Positions 40,911-51,370 of a stretch of DNA of 64,000 bases are shown here, one piece after another. The translations under genes were made by a program, and so were the position numbers. The notes under the pieces were generated by a model, which saw only the letters and a list, made by a program, of their open reading frames with translations, did no database searches and was not told the DNA's origin. The number at the start of each line of letters is the position of its first letter. The stretch's first letter is position 1. Source of the DNA: Dugong dugon (taxonomy: Eukaryota; Chordata; Mammalia; Sirenia; Dugongidae); contig CM057469.1 in the NCBI GenBank assembly GCA_030035585.1, forward strand, positions 57,429,501 through 57,493,500. Direction: 5' to 3'.

Positions 40911-41039
40911 GTCACTGTGCATTAAAACATACTACTATTTTTGTTTTAATATGATGGATATGCACTAGTAATAAAAAATAAATAAAATTCAGGCATTGTT
41001 TTGTGGCAAAATGCATGGCACACAAAATACTGTCTTTTG

Positions 41040-41145
41040 CATTCATTCAGCAAATACTTGTTTTGTGCCTACTGTGTGCCAGGCAGTATTGTAGGCCCTA
41101 GGGATACAATAATAAACCAGAGTACAGGCGACAAACAAAATATTG
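41040..41145 (-). repeat. L2 3' end fragment, antisense
   Basis: CATTCATTCAGCAAATACTT, GCCTACTGTGTGCCAGGCAG, TATTGTAGGCCCTAGGGATA: the antisense of the L2 3' terminus. It lies between the hAT transposase remnant and the hAT end, so either it inserted into the hAT element or the two hAT parts are separate. Confidence 0.7.
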
Positions 41146-41149
41146 GTGA

Positions 41150-41725
41150 TATGATACTGATATTGATTTGAGAGAATTAAAATGGAATGAAATGCTATGA
41201 CTGACTTGACCGCGTCACTCTGATTTGTAGTATGACATAGTGCTAAACGATGAGAACGCTGCATAAGGTCTCTTTGCAACTGTTCAACTCTGCTCTTGTA
41301 GCACAAAGGCATCGTGGACAGTATGTAAATGAATGAGCGAGGATGTTTGGCTCTGTTGCAGTTAAACATCCTTTATGGACACTGAAGTCGGAATTTCATA
41401 TAATTTGTTTTTATTGTTGTAAAAATCTATATAACACAGTATTTGCCATTTCAACATTTTCCAGGTGTACAGTAGTGATATCAATTACATTAATCATGTG
41501 CAAACATCACCCGTAATTGTTGCCAAATTTCCCATCACCATAAACAAGCACTGCTTTCTAAATAATGAATTTCATATAATTTTTACGAGCCACAAAATAT
41601 AATTATTATTTTGGTTTTCTTTCCAAATGTTTAACAATGTAAAAGCCATTCTTGGCTTATGTGCCCATACAAAAGCAGGCAACGGACCAGATTTGGTGCA
41701 TGACCATAGCTTGCTGACCCTTCAA
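41150..41725 (-). mobile_element. hAT-Charlie-type terminal region, antisense, split by an L1 scrap
   Basis: On the - strand it begins AAGGGTCAGCAAGCTATGGT, then CACCAAATCTGGTCCGTTGC, and after the inserted segment GCCAAACATCCTCGCTCATT, CATTTACATACTGTCCACGA, AGAGTTGAACAGTTGCAAAG. This is the same pattern as the fossils at 23712 and 24687. The orientation and position fit the 5' end of the element whose transposase remnant follows at 40910-39640. Confidence 0.7.
41407..41567 (-). mobile_element. 161-bp L1-like insertion with 16-bp target duplication
   Basis: The 16 bases GAATTTCATATAATTT occur exactly at 41391-41406 and 41568-41583, on each side of 161 bases starting GTTTTTATTGTTGTAAAAAT and containing CAGGTGTACAGTAGTGATAT and TGTGCAAACATCACC. 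These phrases resemble the antisense of an L1M-type 3' end. Removing the insert rejoins the hAT end. Confidence 0.82.
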
Positions 41726-41811
41726 TTAAATTTTTATCAATTGATAATAATAGGCAATAATTCTTTTCTACTAATTCAAATGATCAGTAATTGAGTGGAA
41801 TTTTATGTCCT

Positions 41812-42862
41812 TTGTTGTGTTTAGTGGCTGTTGAGTCGGCACCTGATTCATGGCGACCTCATGAACAAAGAGGTCGGTCTGTTTTTTTTTTTTTTTTTAT
41901 TGTGCTTTAAGTGAAAGTTTACAATTCAAGTTAGTCTCTCATAGAAAAATTTATACAGACATTGTTTTGTGACCCTACTTCCACTCCCTATAGTGTGACA
42001 GCACACTTCCTTTCCACCCCAAATTTCCCATGTCCATTCAGCCAGCTCCTGTCCCTTTCTGCCTTCTCACCTCACCTTGTACAGGAACTGCCCATTTAGT
42101 CTTATGTATCTACGACCTAAGAAGCACACTCTTCACGAGTATCATTTTATGTCCCATAGTCCAGTCTGATCGTTGTCTGAAGAGTTGGCCTCAGGAATGG
42201 TTTTAGTTTTGGGCTAACAGAGAGCCTGGGGGCACATCTTCCAGGGTACCTCCAGTCTCAATTAAACCATTAAGTCTGGTCTTCTTACTAGAATGTGAAT
42301 TCTGCACCCCACTTTTCTTCTCCTGCATCAGGGACACTCTGTTGTGTTCCCTGTCAGGGCAGTCATTGTGGTAGCCGGCTGCCATCTAGTTCTTCTGGTC
42401 TCAGGCTGATGAAGTCTCTGATTTATGTGGCCCTTTCTGTCCCTTGGGCTAATACTTTCCTTGTGTTTTTGGCGTTCTTCGTTCTCCTTTACTCCAGGTG
42501 GGTTGTGACCAAATTGATGCATCTTAGCTGGCTGCTTGCTAGCTTTTAAGACCCCAGACACCACTCACCAAAGTGGCCTGCAGAACATTTATTTAAAAAA
42601 CTTTGTTATGCCAATTGGAGGTCAGTCTGTTTCGATCCATAGGGTTTTCATTGGCTGATTTTTGGAAGTAGATTGCCAGGCTTTTCTTCCTAGTCTGTCT
42701 TATTTTGGCAGCTCCGCTAAAACCTGTTAAGCTTCACAGCACCCTGCAAGCCTCTGCTGACAGATGTGTGGTGGTTGTGCTTGAGGTGCGTTAGCTATGA
42801 ATTGAACCCAGGTCTCCCACATAGAAGGTGAGAATTCTACCACTGAACCACCACTTCTGTCT
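41812..42862 (-). mobile_element. SINE with tRNA-Gly-like head, antisense, split by an L1
   Basis: The - strand starts near 42855 with GGTGGTTCAGTGGTAGAATT, CTCACCTTCTATGTGGGAGA, CCTGGGTTCAATTCATAGC. This matches the plan of tRNA-Gly(GCC), with an A box at about 42850-42840 and a B box at about 42808-42798, and is unlike the heads of the other SINEs here. The body follows (CTTGCAGGGTGCTGTGAAGC, AAAAGCCTGGCAATCTACTT, AAAACCCTATGGATCGAAAC). After the L1 at 41885-42617 the tail resumes (GAGGTCGCCATGAATCAGGT, GCCGACTCAACAGCCACTAA). Not a functional tRNA: the acceptor stem is lost. Confidence 0.8.
41885..42617 (-). mobile_element. L1 3' end, 5'-truncated, antisense, with target duplication
   Basis: Poly(T) then ATTGTGCTTTAAGTGAAAGT, TTACAATTCAAGTTAGTCTC, GACAGCACACTTCCTTTCCA, ATTTCCCATGTCCATTCAGC, GGTAGCCGGCTGCCATCTAG: the complement of the L1 3' UTR at about 7440-8080. 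The 15-bp repeats GAGGTCGGTCTGTTT (41870-41884) and GAGGTCAGTCTGTTT (42618-42632) flank it. The ORFs in it on both strands are accidental. Confidence 0.9.
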
Positions 42863-42908
42863 TAGGAATTGATATATAGGTGAATTGTAGGAAGAATGTT
42901 ATTTAAAC

Positions 42909-42934
42909 ACACACACATACACACACACTCACAC
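42909..42934. repeat. (CA)n microsatellite
   Basis: Short imperfect AC run with single interruptions (ACACACACACATACACACAC, then ACTCACAC). Confidence 0.85.
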
Positions 42935-44089
42935 TTGGATATGCATTAAGTAAAAATGCTAACTTTTAACGTTAAATTTGTCAGAATAGAGGCAGTTGCA
43001 TAATGGCTTTTGCCTGTGTACTGTAGTTAAAATTTTTGTTTCTGTATAAGGAAATAGACGAATAGTAAATGAAAATTGTTAGTGATGAATTCAGATATTT
43101 TACAAAAAGTAGTTAGAAGCTCTATTGTAGGATGTACTTCCTAGTGCTGAAGGAATAAGAATTTTATGAAGTCTTGTAATCAGGAGTTTTTGCTTGCTTA
43201 AAGCCAAATAGGAGATGAATTTTTGGTATTTTTTAAAAAGAAAATTTCTCAAAATGAGCGAAAGAATGTATAGATTTTTGCTAAGACCCCCTTCTGATTT
43301 GTAACAACAGAGGACATTTGGGGGAAAAAACTAAAAGATTTTTTTGTCTGTCAGCGAGGCTGAGAAAATGGTTATGCAAAGACAAAGGAGCAGTTGATGA
43401 GAGAGGCTCTGTAAGTTAATGGCGAAGAGAGCCAGGGCAGTGTAATAGACCTGGGTATTAACAGCGGTTTAGTAAGCCCACCTTCCCGCATGGTGCAAAG
43501 ACTTTTCTCTGTTCCTACCTTAAATATGCTAAGACTGGAGATGTGTACAGCCCACTCCAATTAAACACATGGAAAGGGTTCCTTTTCAGTTATAGTTATT
43601 TTTTGACAAACTGGGAACCATTTTGTGTGGCCCAGTTGCATAAGTGCAGCATTACCTTCTCCTCCACCCCCCTTGCCACATTCAAACTTTTTCATTGTGA
43701 AGGGTAATCAGTACTTGTTAGCTCAAGACTAAGATATTTTTCCTGAACCATTGCTGTTTCTAATGCCAAGAGGTGCTAGTTTGATCAAAGACTAACTTTC
43801 TAGGCCAAGACAACTGATACAGTGGGAAATAGGTTCTTTTTTGTTTGAAATGAGTACATACCAAAGCAAGTTTTATTGATGTCTCTTGTCTTCCATGAAC
43901 TTAATGGGGGGAGAAGAAGGAAAAGCCCTACTTAGCGTATGTTACTCAAGTCAGGTACCCTGGTGTAGGGCAACAGTGACCTAGAGAAAGGGGCACCTGA
44001 GAGGCAGTGCCTGTTTTTAATTTATTTTCCCTTCAAGAGGGCTTTTGTTTTTTTTCCCAAAGCAACCACCCAAAGGGGATAACTTCTTC

Positions 44090-44450
44090 TGTATTTTTTT
44101 AATACCTTAATTATGAAAAATTTCAAACACAGATATAGAGAAAATAACATATGATCTTCCACGTGCCCATCATACAGATTCTATAATTACCATTTTTTAA
44201 CCACTCTTCTTTTGTCTATTCCACCCCTCCTTCTTTCCCTGAAGTATTGTTAAGCACAACCCAGATACTGGTTTTGTTCCTACCTACTTTACATCTCTAA
44301 AAAATATGGACATTGCTTTTACATAGCCATAGTGCCATTATCACACACAAAAAAATCATTTATTTGTATCGTCTCATACTCAGTTCATTTGAATTGAGTC
44401 AAATTTCATTTCACTGTTTTTAATCCAGGACTTTGTTGTTGTTCTTGCTT
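44090..44450. repeat. L1M-type 3' UTR remnant
   Basis: TTATGAAAAATTTCAAACAC, ACGTGCCCATCATACAGATT, GCACAACCCAGATACTGGTT, CATAGCCATAGTGCCATTAT and CACACACAAAAAAA are the familiar text of an old L1M 3' UTR. Diverged, non-coding. Confidence 0.6.
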
Positions 44451-44479
44451 TTTAATTCAGTCTTGAGGGAGATAGGGGA

Positions 44480-44960
44480 TAATTTATATAACAAGAGGTA
44501 GAAGGCAGGAATGAGATCAGTAAATTGGATAGAGAGATTAGCTATAGCAAGGAAGAGAATCAGTCATTCATGGGTCTTGTAGCTAGTCAAGGATTTTAAG
44601 GATTTTAGAATTTATCCTAAGAACATTAAAAGCCATTGAAGCAGTGGGATGATGTGATTAGCTTTGTATTTTGAAAATACCGTTCTGGTTGTAGTATGGG
44701 GATCAGTTTGCATGGATATGAGGAAACCAGTTGTAAAGTTATTGCGGTAGTTCAAATGAGAGATGCTGGACTAGAAGGGTAGTGGCAAGGTGAAGAGAAA
44801 TGGATGGATTCCATTAGGAATCCATGCAGGTCTTTGTGATGGATATGGGTGATAAAAGAGAAGGAAGTGACAAGGATGACTCCCTGTATTCCAGTGTGGA
44901 CAGTTGATTGGGGATCGCCATTCACTTGAGATAGGAAATGCTGAAAAAGTACTAAATTTG
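44480..44960 (-). repeat. L2-type LINE internal 3' region, antisense
   Basis: AGAATTTATCCTAAGAACAT, AAAAGCCATTGAAGCAGTGG, GATGATGTGATTAGCTTTG and ACCGTTCTGGTTGTAGTATG follow the order of the L2 region upstream of its 3' end in antisense. Family assignment is moderate. Confidence 0.55.
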
Positions 44961-45702
44961 GACATGAAGAAGATCATATGGCTTTAAATACACTATTAAA
45001 TGTACACAATACACTTATGTAGACATACAAATACTTTAAATTTGGCATTATGCTTATGAACTTTGGTTAAGAAATTCGTTTTATTTTTGTAAAAATCAAG
45101 TTTATTCACCACCATTTTGCCCAATCAGTTATTAACTCTCTTAAGTGTAGAGGAGTAAGTCATTCAGAACTTTCATCTCTTGCATGAATCTGCTAGGAAG
45201 AAGAAGGTTGTAGCTTTTCTTTTAAAAAAAACTTGTCAGGAGACAAACATATTTCTGATAAAGGAATAAAATTTAAAACATCCATTGTGAAACAGTTGTG
45301 AGCCAGTCGTGTCTGTTCTGTAACTTCTAGGCTTGGACAACATTTTACAGCATATCAGACTCAGGTAGTCCGCTTTTATGGTTACTTGCTTTGGAGACAT
45401 ATTGGTCCTTCTTCCTGGTGGTGTGACCTTGGAACGCAGGTCCCCAAGCCCTGTTGTCTAATGCCTCCTCTGTAATAAGGCATTTATAGCAAGATGGTCT
45501 CATCTCCATATGTTGTATGCTCAAGAACTACTTTGTTCTTTTGAGAATTGACTGGATATGGACTATAAACAGATACAGAATTTTCAGCCTGTCTTATTTA
45601 ACAGAGAAGTTGTTCACGCATCCCTTTGCATCCCTGGTTTGTTCAGGTGGCAGAGCACACGCAGTGCATGGTCCTCTTTACAAAGCATTATGGAATTACA
45701 CC

Positions 45703-46020
45703 AAAGGAGCCCTGGTGGTGCAGTGGTTAAGCCCTTGGTGGCTAACTGAAAGATTGGTGGTTGGAACCCACCAGGGGCTGTGTGGGAGAAAAGACCTGGC
45801 AATCTGTTCCCATAAAGATGCCAAAAACAAAAGAAGCAAAACCCCAAACCCATTGCTGTTGAGTTGATTCCGATTCGCAGGGCCCCTGTAGGGACAGAGT
45901 TGAGCTGCCCCATAGGGTTCCAAGGCTGTAATCTTTATGGAAGCAGAATGTTTAGGAAACCCTGTGGGACAATTCTGCTCTATCCTATAGCGTTCCTATG
46001 AGTTGGAATTGACGGCACAC
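45703..46020 (+). mobile_element. AfroSINE containing a second SINE piece in antisense
   Basis: Outer sense copy: AAAGGAGCCCTGGTGGTGCA, GTGGTTAAGCCCTTGG, AGAAAAGACCTGGCAATCTG up to about 45822, resuming at about 45948 with TTTAGGAAACCCTGTGGGAC, CTATAGCGTTCCTATGAGTT and GGAATTGACGGCAC. Between them (about 45823-45947) lies an antisense piece: AACCCATTGCTGTTGAGTTG, GAGCTGCCCCATAGGGTTCC, AAGGCTGTAATCTTTATGGA. The inner piece has only the tail half. Frames of up to 116 aa here are accidental. Confidence 0.85.
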
Positions 46021-46379
46021 AACAAGGGAATCATAGGAGATAGGAACAATTTTATAACTGCAAAATTTGCTAGTAGTAGCTTTTCTGTCAGGATTTTTTG
46101 ATTGCAAGTAAAAATTCATTCTAACTGAAGTACCACCCTCCGAGAGAAATTAGAAGAATATGGGGGAGCTCATAAAATCGAAGAAACAAGAGGTGGAAGG
46201 GACAGGAACCATAGCATCTCTAGGGGTCTACGTTGCAGGGCTTTAATGGATTATTTCTTCAGGGCAGTGAACTTCAAATGAATTCGTTCCAACAATTTAA
46301 TTTCAAAAATAACAATACTGATATTACCATTTACTATAAATAGCTGAGTGCAATTATTTTTTTTTCCTTAGTCTGTGTC

Positions 46380-47260
46380 CTTCTAGGGATATACAGTCTT
46401 AACTGTGGTGTCGGTGTGCTTTGGTTTATTTAACCAGTTCCATGTGGATGAACATTTAAGTTGTTTCCTGTCTTCTGCTATTACAAATCATGTCTTAGTT
46501 ATTAGTCTTTATTTCATATTGTTATGAGTGTACTTTGGGGAGAGATTCTTAGATAAAAGATTGCTGGGTAAAAGGGTAAATGCTTATGTAATTTTGTTAG
46601 ATATTACCAAATTCGCCTTTGTTAAGAGTTGTACCACTGACGTCCCCACTAGCATGGATGACTGTGCCTATTTCCACATTATTCTTTATCAGTAAAGAAT
46701 AATGCCAGTCAGGCTTAATTTTTTGCTAATTTGATAGATAAAGAATGGTTTCTGAGTTACGTTTTCTTTTGCATTTCTGTTATTGTGGCCAAGGTTGACC
46801 ATGTTTAGGGAGTATATAATTTCTTTTTCTGTAAATGGTCTATTAATATGTATATATATTTATTTTTTGCTATTTTTCTGTCAGAATGTTGGTCTTTTTC
46901 CTTCTCTCCCCCTTTCTTTGTTTTTTAAAAAAATACTGGCAGTATAGATGTTTATAGATTGGAAATATCCTTTCCAGTTTGTCATTTGTTTTCTGATTTT
47001 GCCGATGATGTTTTTATTGCCATGCAAAAGTTGTTTTTCACATTTTTTGTAATGAGATTTTTAATCTTCTGTTGCTTCTGGATTTTTTGTTATAGTTGTG
47101 AAAGTTTCTTTCTAAAGTTATAATGGAATTTGCTTGATTTTTTTTTTTCTTTCTTTCTTTCTAGAACTGGTTTGTTTCATTATTTACATTTAGATCTTTG
47201 ATCTATTTGAAAGGTATTCTGATAGTTGGTTGAGGAACAGATCTAAATCTGTTTTTTCCC
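46380..47260 (-). repeat. Old L1M-type LINE remnant, antisense
   Basis: GATTGCTGGGTAAAAGGGTA, AGTTGTACCACTGACGTCCC, TTTTGCATTTCTGTTATTGT, and later CCATGCAAAAGTTGTTTTTC with TTAAATTTAGATC-like text: the usual reading of antisense ancient L1 near its 3' end. Subfamily not determined. Confidence 0.6.
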
Positions 47261-47279
47261 CATATGGCTGTACACCTAT

Positions 47280-47400
47280 CCAGACATCATTTATTAAAGG
47301 CAGACCATGTCTTGTCTAGTTATCATCATAGTGTCTGTACCTGGCAAATAGTAGGTTCTCAATAAATGTTTGATAAACGATTGAAAAAAGTATCTTCTAA
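47280..47400 (+). repeat. L2 3' end, sense
   Basis: AGACCATGTCTTGTCTAGTT, GTGTCTGTACCTGGCAAATA, GTAGGTTCTCAATAAATGTT: the terminal L2 text. Confidence 0.65.
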
Positions 47401-47619
47401 AGATCTTCTAGTCCAGTGACTGTTTAAAAATTTTGATTATCATTCTTTAACTCTAGAAGGTTCTTTAAAAGTAGTATTTGCAATTTATTTGATATCTGAT
47501 TAAATTAGATTGGACTTGGTGAATGAGCATAGTGAGTATGTGATAATTATACAGTATATATATTAAAGTACGAGCTTTAACATGATGTTCATTAGCTTGT
47601 TAATGTTTTTATTTTTCAC

Positions 47620-48260
47620 TGATTGTAAACATGGAAAAAATGGAAAAATACAGAAAAATATGAAGAAGAGAATACTTACCTCACTTTCCAGAGGTCACCA
47701 TTTATTTTTTGTGTATTTTCTAGTTTTGTTTATGTATATGGTTGTGAAATATGAATCACACTGTACATTGTTTTGTATCCTGTTTTTTTCTTAATAGAGA
47801 AAAATGGCTATTTTTCCATGTTATTAAGTAATCTTCAAATCCAAATTTTAAATGACTGTACTATTCCATAATTTAACTCTACCACAATTTACTTAATCTC
47901 TAGTTTAGAAATTTAAGATGTTTCCAGTATTTTACTTCCCTGATTATTGCTTTATGATGGATTTTTAGGAGTGGGTGAATGGCTCAAAGGCTTTTGTTAA
48001 ATATTTTTAAATTGTTTTTCAGAAAGGCTGTACCAGTTTACACTGCTATTGGCAGTACACGTGCACACGGCACTTTTATTACCTCCGTAGACTATTACTT
48101 TAAAAAATACCTTCCAATTTGATAGGTAAAGGTAGTGTCTAAGAGCATTTTTGTAAGACAGCTAATGAGGCTGAATATATTTTATTTACTGGATGATTTC
48201 ATTATTTGTAATTTAATCTGTGGCTGCTAGTCAAATTTCTTTTGGAATGTTAATGTTTTC
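47620..48260. repeat. Diverged LINE-type sequence
   Basis: Contains phrases common in old antisense LINEs: CTGTACTATTCCATAATTTA, AGGCTGTACCAGTTTACACT and GGCAGTACACGTGCACACGG. No coding frame. The family cannot be set by eye. Confidence 0.4.
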
Positions 48261-48318
48261 TTATTGGTCTTTAAGAGTTCGTTCTATATCAGCAATATAC
48301 CCTGTTGTCAGTCATTCT

Positions 48319-48482
48319 GGAACTCTGGTGGCATGGTGGTTCAGAGCTTGGTTGCTGATCAAAAGGTCGGCAGTTTGAATCCACCAGCCATTCCTTGGAA
48401 GCCCTATGGGGCATTTCTGCTCTGTTTTATAGGGTCACTATGAGTCGGAATCGACTCGAGGGGCATTGAGTTTTTTGGTTTG
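48319..48482 (+). mobile_element. AfroSINE with exact 12-bp target duplication
   Basis: Head GGAACTCTGGTGGCATGGTG, GTTCAGAGCTTGGTTGCTG, GGTCGGCAGTTTGAATCCAC, AGGGTCACTATGAGTCGGAA, TCGACTCGAGGGGCATTGAG. GTCAGTCATTCT is repeated exactly at 48307-48318 and 48483-48494. It lacks the middle segment (AAGACCTGGCAATCTG) of the longer copies, like the copy at 34333, so it is the shorter subtype. Confidence 0.94.
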
Positions 48483-51129
48483 GTCAGTCATTCTAGACAT
48501 TTTATCAATTTATAACTTGCCTTTTGTCTTTTAATTTTATGGTACAAGTTTTGATTATTTAGAAGTTAGTTTTCTGTTTTTCTTTGCCTGTTTGATTTTT
48601 CTTCTCTGCTTTTGTACTTTAAAAGTCCTTCACACTCTATCATCTATTAGTCCCTCTCCCTACCCACTCATCACAATGCTTAACAATACCTAGCTCATAA
48701 TAGGTGTTTGATAGTTATTAGTACAACATTGTTCTTACTTTGTTCCACCTGGTTTTTATTTTTGTAATAGTATAAATGTGAGTTAAGTAATAGTATGAGG
48801 ACTTAACTTGAGTCTTAAACATTAAATCCCAATTATTAGCCAGTTTTTCTATTGACTAATGGAATATTAGAATAATTTATTAAATCCTAATTTGTTCATG
48901 ATACTAAGTTAATATAAATTTTAAAGTATCTTTCAGGGCTTTCTTTTTCTTGATTTGACCTTCTAATTATTGTACCAGTACACATCATAGTCATCGTTGC
49001 TTTACAGTAAGGATCTCATTTATCATCATTCTCAATATTTTCTTAGCTACTGATAGTTATTTTTTCATGTTAATACGATAATCATTTTGTGATTTCCACC
49101 CCACACACTAAAAACTCAAATTATTACTATGTGATTGGATTGTTACTATTAACTTTATATATTAATTATAAGATTTTTTTCCTTAGGAAATGCAGATGAA
49201 CAAAACATGTTATTTTGGGAAGAATTTCTATTTTCTAGTAGATATTCTTGTTACCTAATAAAAAAGATCTCTCCTTTTATTGTCAGTTTTTATACTTCTC
49301 AGTAAAACTTAGTTTTTTCCATTGAATTCCTACTCAGTTCTTGTTATGCTTTTTTAAAATGTTGCTGTTATGAATTAAATTTTTCCGTATTTATTTTGTA
49401 ACTGATTGTTATTTTAATATTATTTTGTTTCTGAGTTCTTTTTATTCTTTGAGTCAGTTGGTTCTTTAGGATTTCCTAGACATATAATATGTAAATAACA
49501 TTTTTTCCCCCTCTTTTCTATAGCCATACTTGTTTCAGTTCAAAATTCATTGAGGTAGTTTTCAGTTTTTTTTGAAGCAGTAGAACCCTTTTTTCAGATT
49601 AGCTTTGACATGGAACTCCTTCATATTAAACATAAAAGCGTAGCTCCTATTCAAGTGAGGGCAGAACTCTAAAACACCACTTTCTTGGGTTTACTAATTA
49701 TCACTGAGACACCTGGGAAAGTTTAGTTTGAAAACTGTCGTTCATTTATAAAAGTATCTAAGCATGGACTTAGTGAGCATCTTTATTCCTACTCCTAATT
49801 TTGTCTGGCAGTGAAATAATGATTTTGACTAATAGAATATCGTTTAAGATGATTCCTTGTAACATTAATTTTTTAAGAGTATTTTTTTTTAAATCACAGG
49901 TGGAGTAAAGTTTTATTCAATTCCTTTAAAGGAATTATTGAAGTGGTCATAATTTGATCTTAACTAGTTTGTTTCAAACCATCAGTACCTTTGAAAATTC
50001 TCATTGTCATCTGAAATTCATGTTAATATTATTTTCTGTATTCATGTGTTTTAATAGTGTTTTAATGATGACAGTGAGGCAGATAACCCATATTAATTTT
50101 ACTATGTTGTATATATTAGTATCTTTTAAACATTTAATTGAAAATTCATTTGTAAGTCATGAATTTAAGATTTTGCATATTATGTTTTAGGTTTCTGTCA
50201 TTTCATAGTTTTAAATTATACTGTTAATCTATTTTCATTTTCTTAACGTTTAGGATACTGTGTAAAGTGAGATTCAAATGTAGAATCTGTCAGATTTTCA
50301 GTTGGAAATTGAAAAATTTAGATTAATAAATACATTGAGTCAATTGGATGCTTTAGCTCCAATTGTGCTTTTGCTCACCATTTGTTGTGGTAGAGGAAGA
50401 GGAAGCAATTTTGTAGATAGAGAGGCATTTTTCGTCCTCTTTGGGAAATTGTGTTTTGACAGCAGTAAGGTTTATAACTATATCATGCTTGGGGAAGGTG
50501 AATAAGGATTGTACGTTGACAGGCTACTCTCAAAACTCAAGATGTCCCTTTCTATTATTTGATAGACATGAATGTCTATCAAATTGATATGTCTGTGAGG
50601 TATCTTAGAAATGTATGTACAGTAGTAGGTTTTTTTTGGCTTCTTAAATCTATGCTAATACAATAATGAAATTTTCCGGAAAAAAACAAAAAACAAAAAC
50701 CTGAATCAGCTAGATATTTGGATTTTACCACCTCACCACCAAACATTAGGTTACTAAACGGTGGGGTGGGTAAATATAGTGCCGCTTTTGTCTATTAAAA
50801 ATTATTAATTGTGCTTTCAGAGAAACACTTTTTATAATTTCTAAGTGCCACTTGCGTGCAGTGTACTGATATACCTCAGTGCCAAAGGGGCAAGAGATAA
50901 GCAATGGTGCACATGTGTTTCAAAGGTTCTGACTACCAGATTCAGCGACTGAGAAGAAGAGATAATGGCTGAGAGATCAGATGTCTTTTACCTTCCCTTC
51001 TCATTATTTACACCTAACATTAGGTGCCTCTTCCAGTGTATGAAAATGTCTGTGAAGCATGGAGGCCCTGGCAGAGAATGGAAGAATAGAGAGAGAGGCC
51101 ATTTTGCTTAGCTTTTTAGGCCTTTTAGC

Positions 51130-51370
51130 AAGTGTCATATGTGAAATATATAGCAGAATAGCATAATGGTTAAAAGCATGATCTTTGAAATGGAACACTG
51201 CTCCTTTACTAGCTGCGTGGTCTTAGATATTTAACCTCTTGTATGAGTCTTTCTTTCCTATCTCTTAGTATTGTTTATAAGAATTATATGACTGTATGTA
51301 CTTTAACACAGTGCTTGCTCAGTTAGCAAATAGTTCCTGCTGCTGTTATTGGTATTATTTTTGTAGAATT
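51130..51370 (+). repeat. MIR SINE, sense
   Basis: AGCATAATGGTTAAAAGCAT (tRNA-like head), TTTACTAGCTGCGTGGTCTT, ATATTTAACCTCTTGTATGA, AACACAGTGCTTGCTC. Complete order of MIR. Confidence 0.75.

Noticed and set aside
42203-42564. ORFs of 60-84 aa on both strands
   Set aside because: Fall inside the antisense L1 3' UTR, which does not code for protein.
42795-42862. tRNA-Gly gene
   Set aside because: A and B boxes are present but the acceptor stem does not pair, and it continues directly into a SINE body.
45517-45923. ORFs of 63-116 aa
   Set aside because: Fall mainly on AfroSINE sequence; similar frames arise in the other SINE copies.
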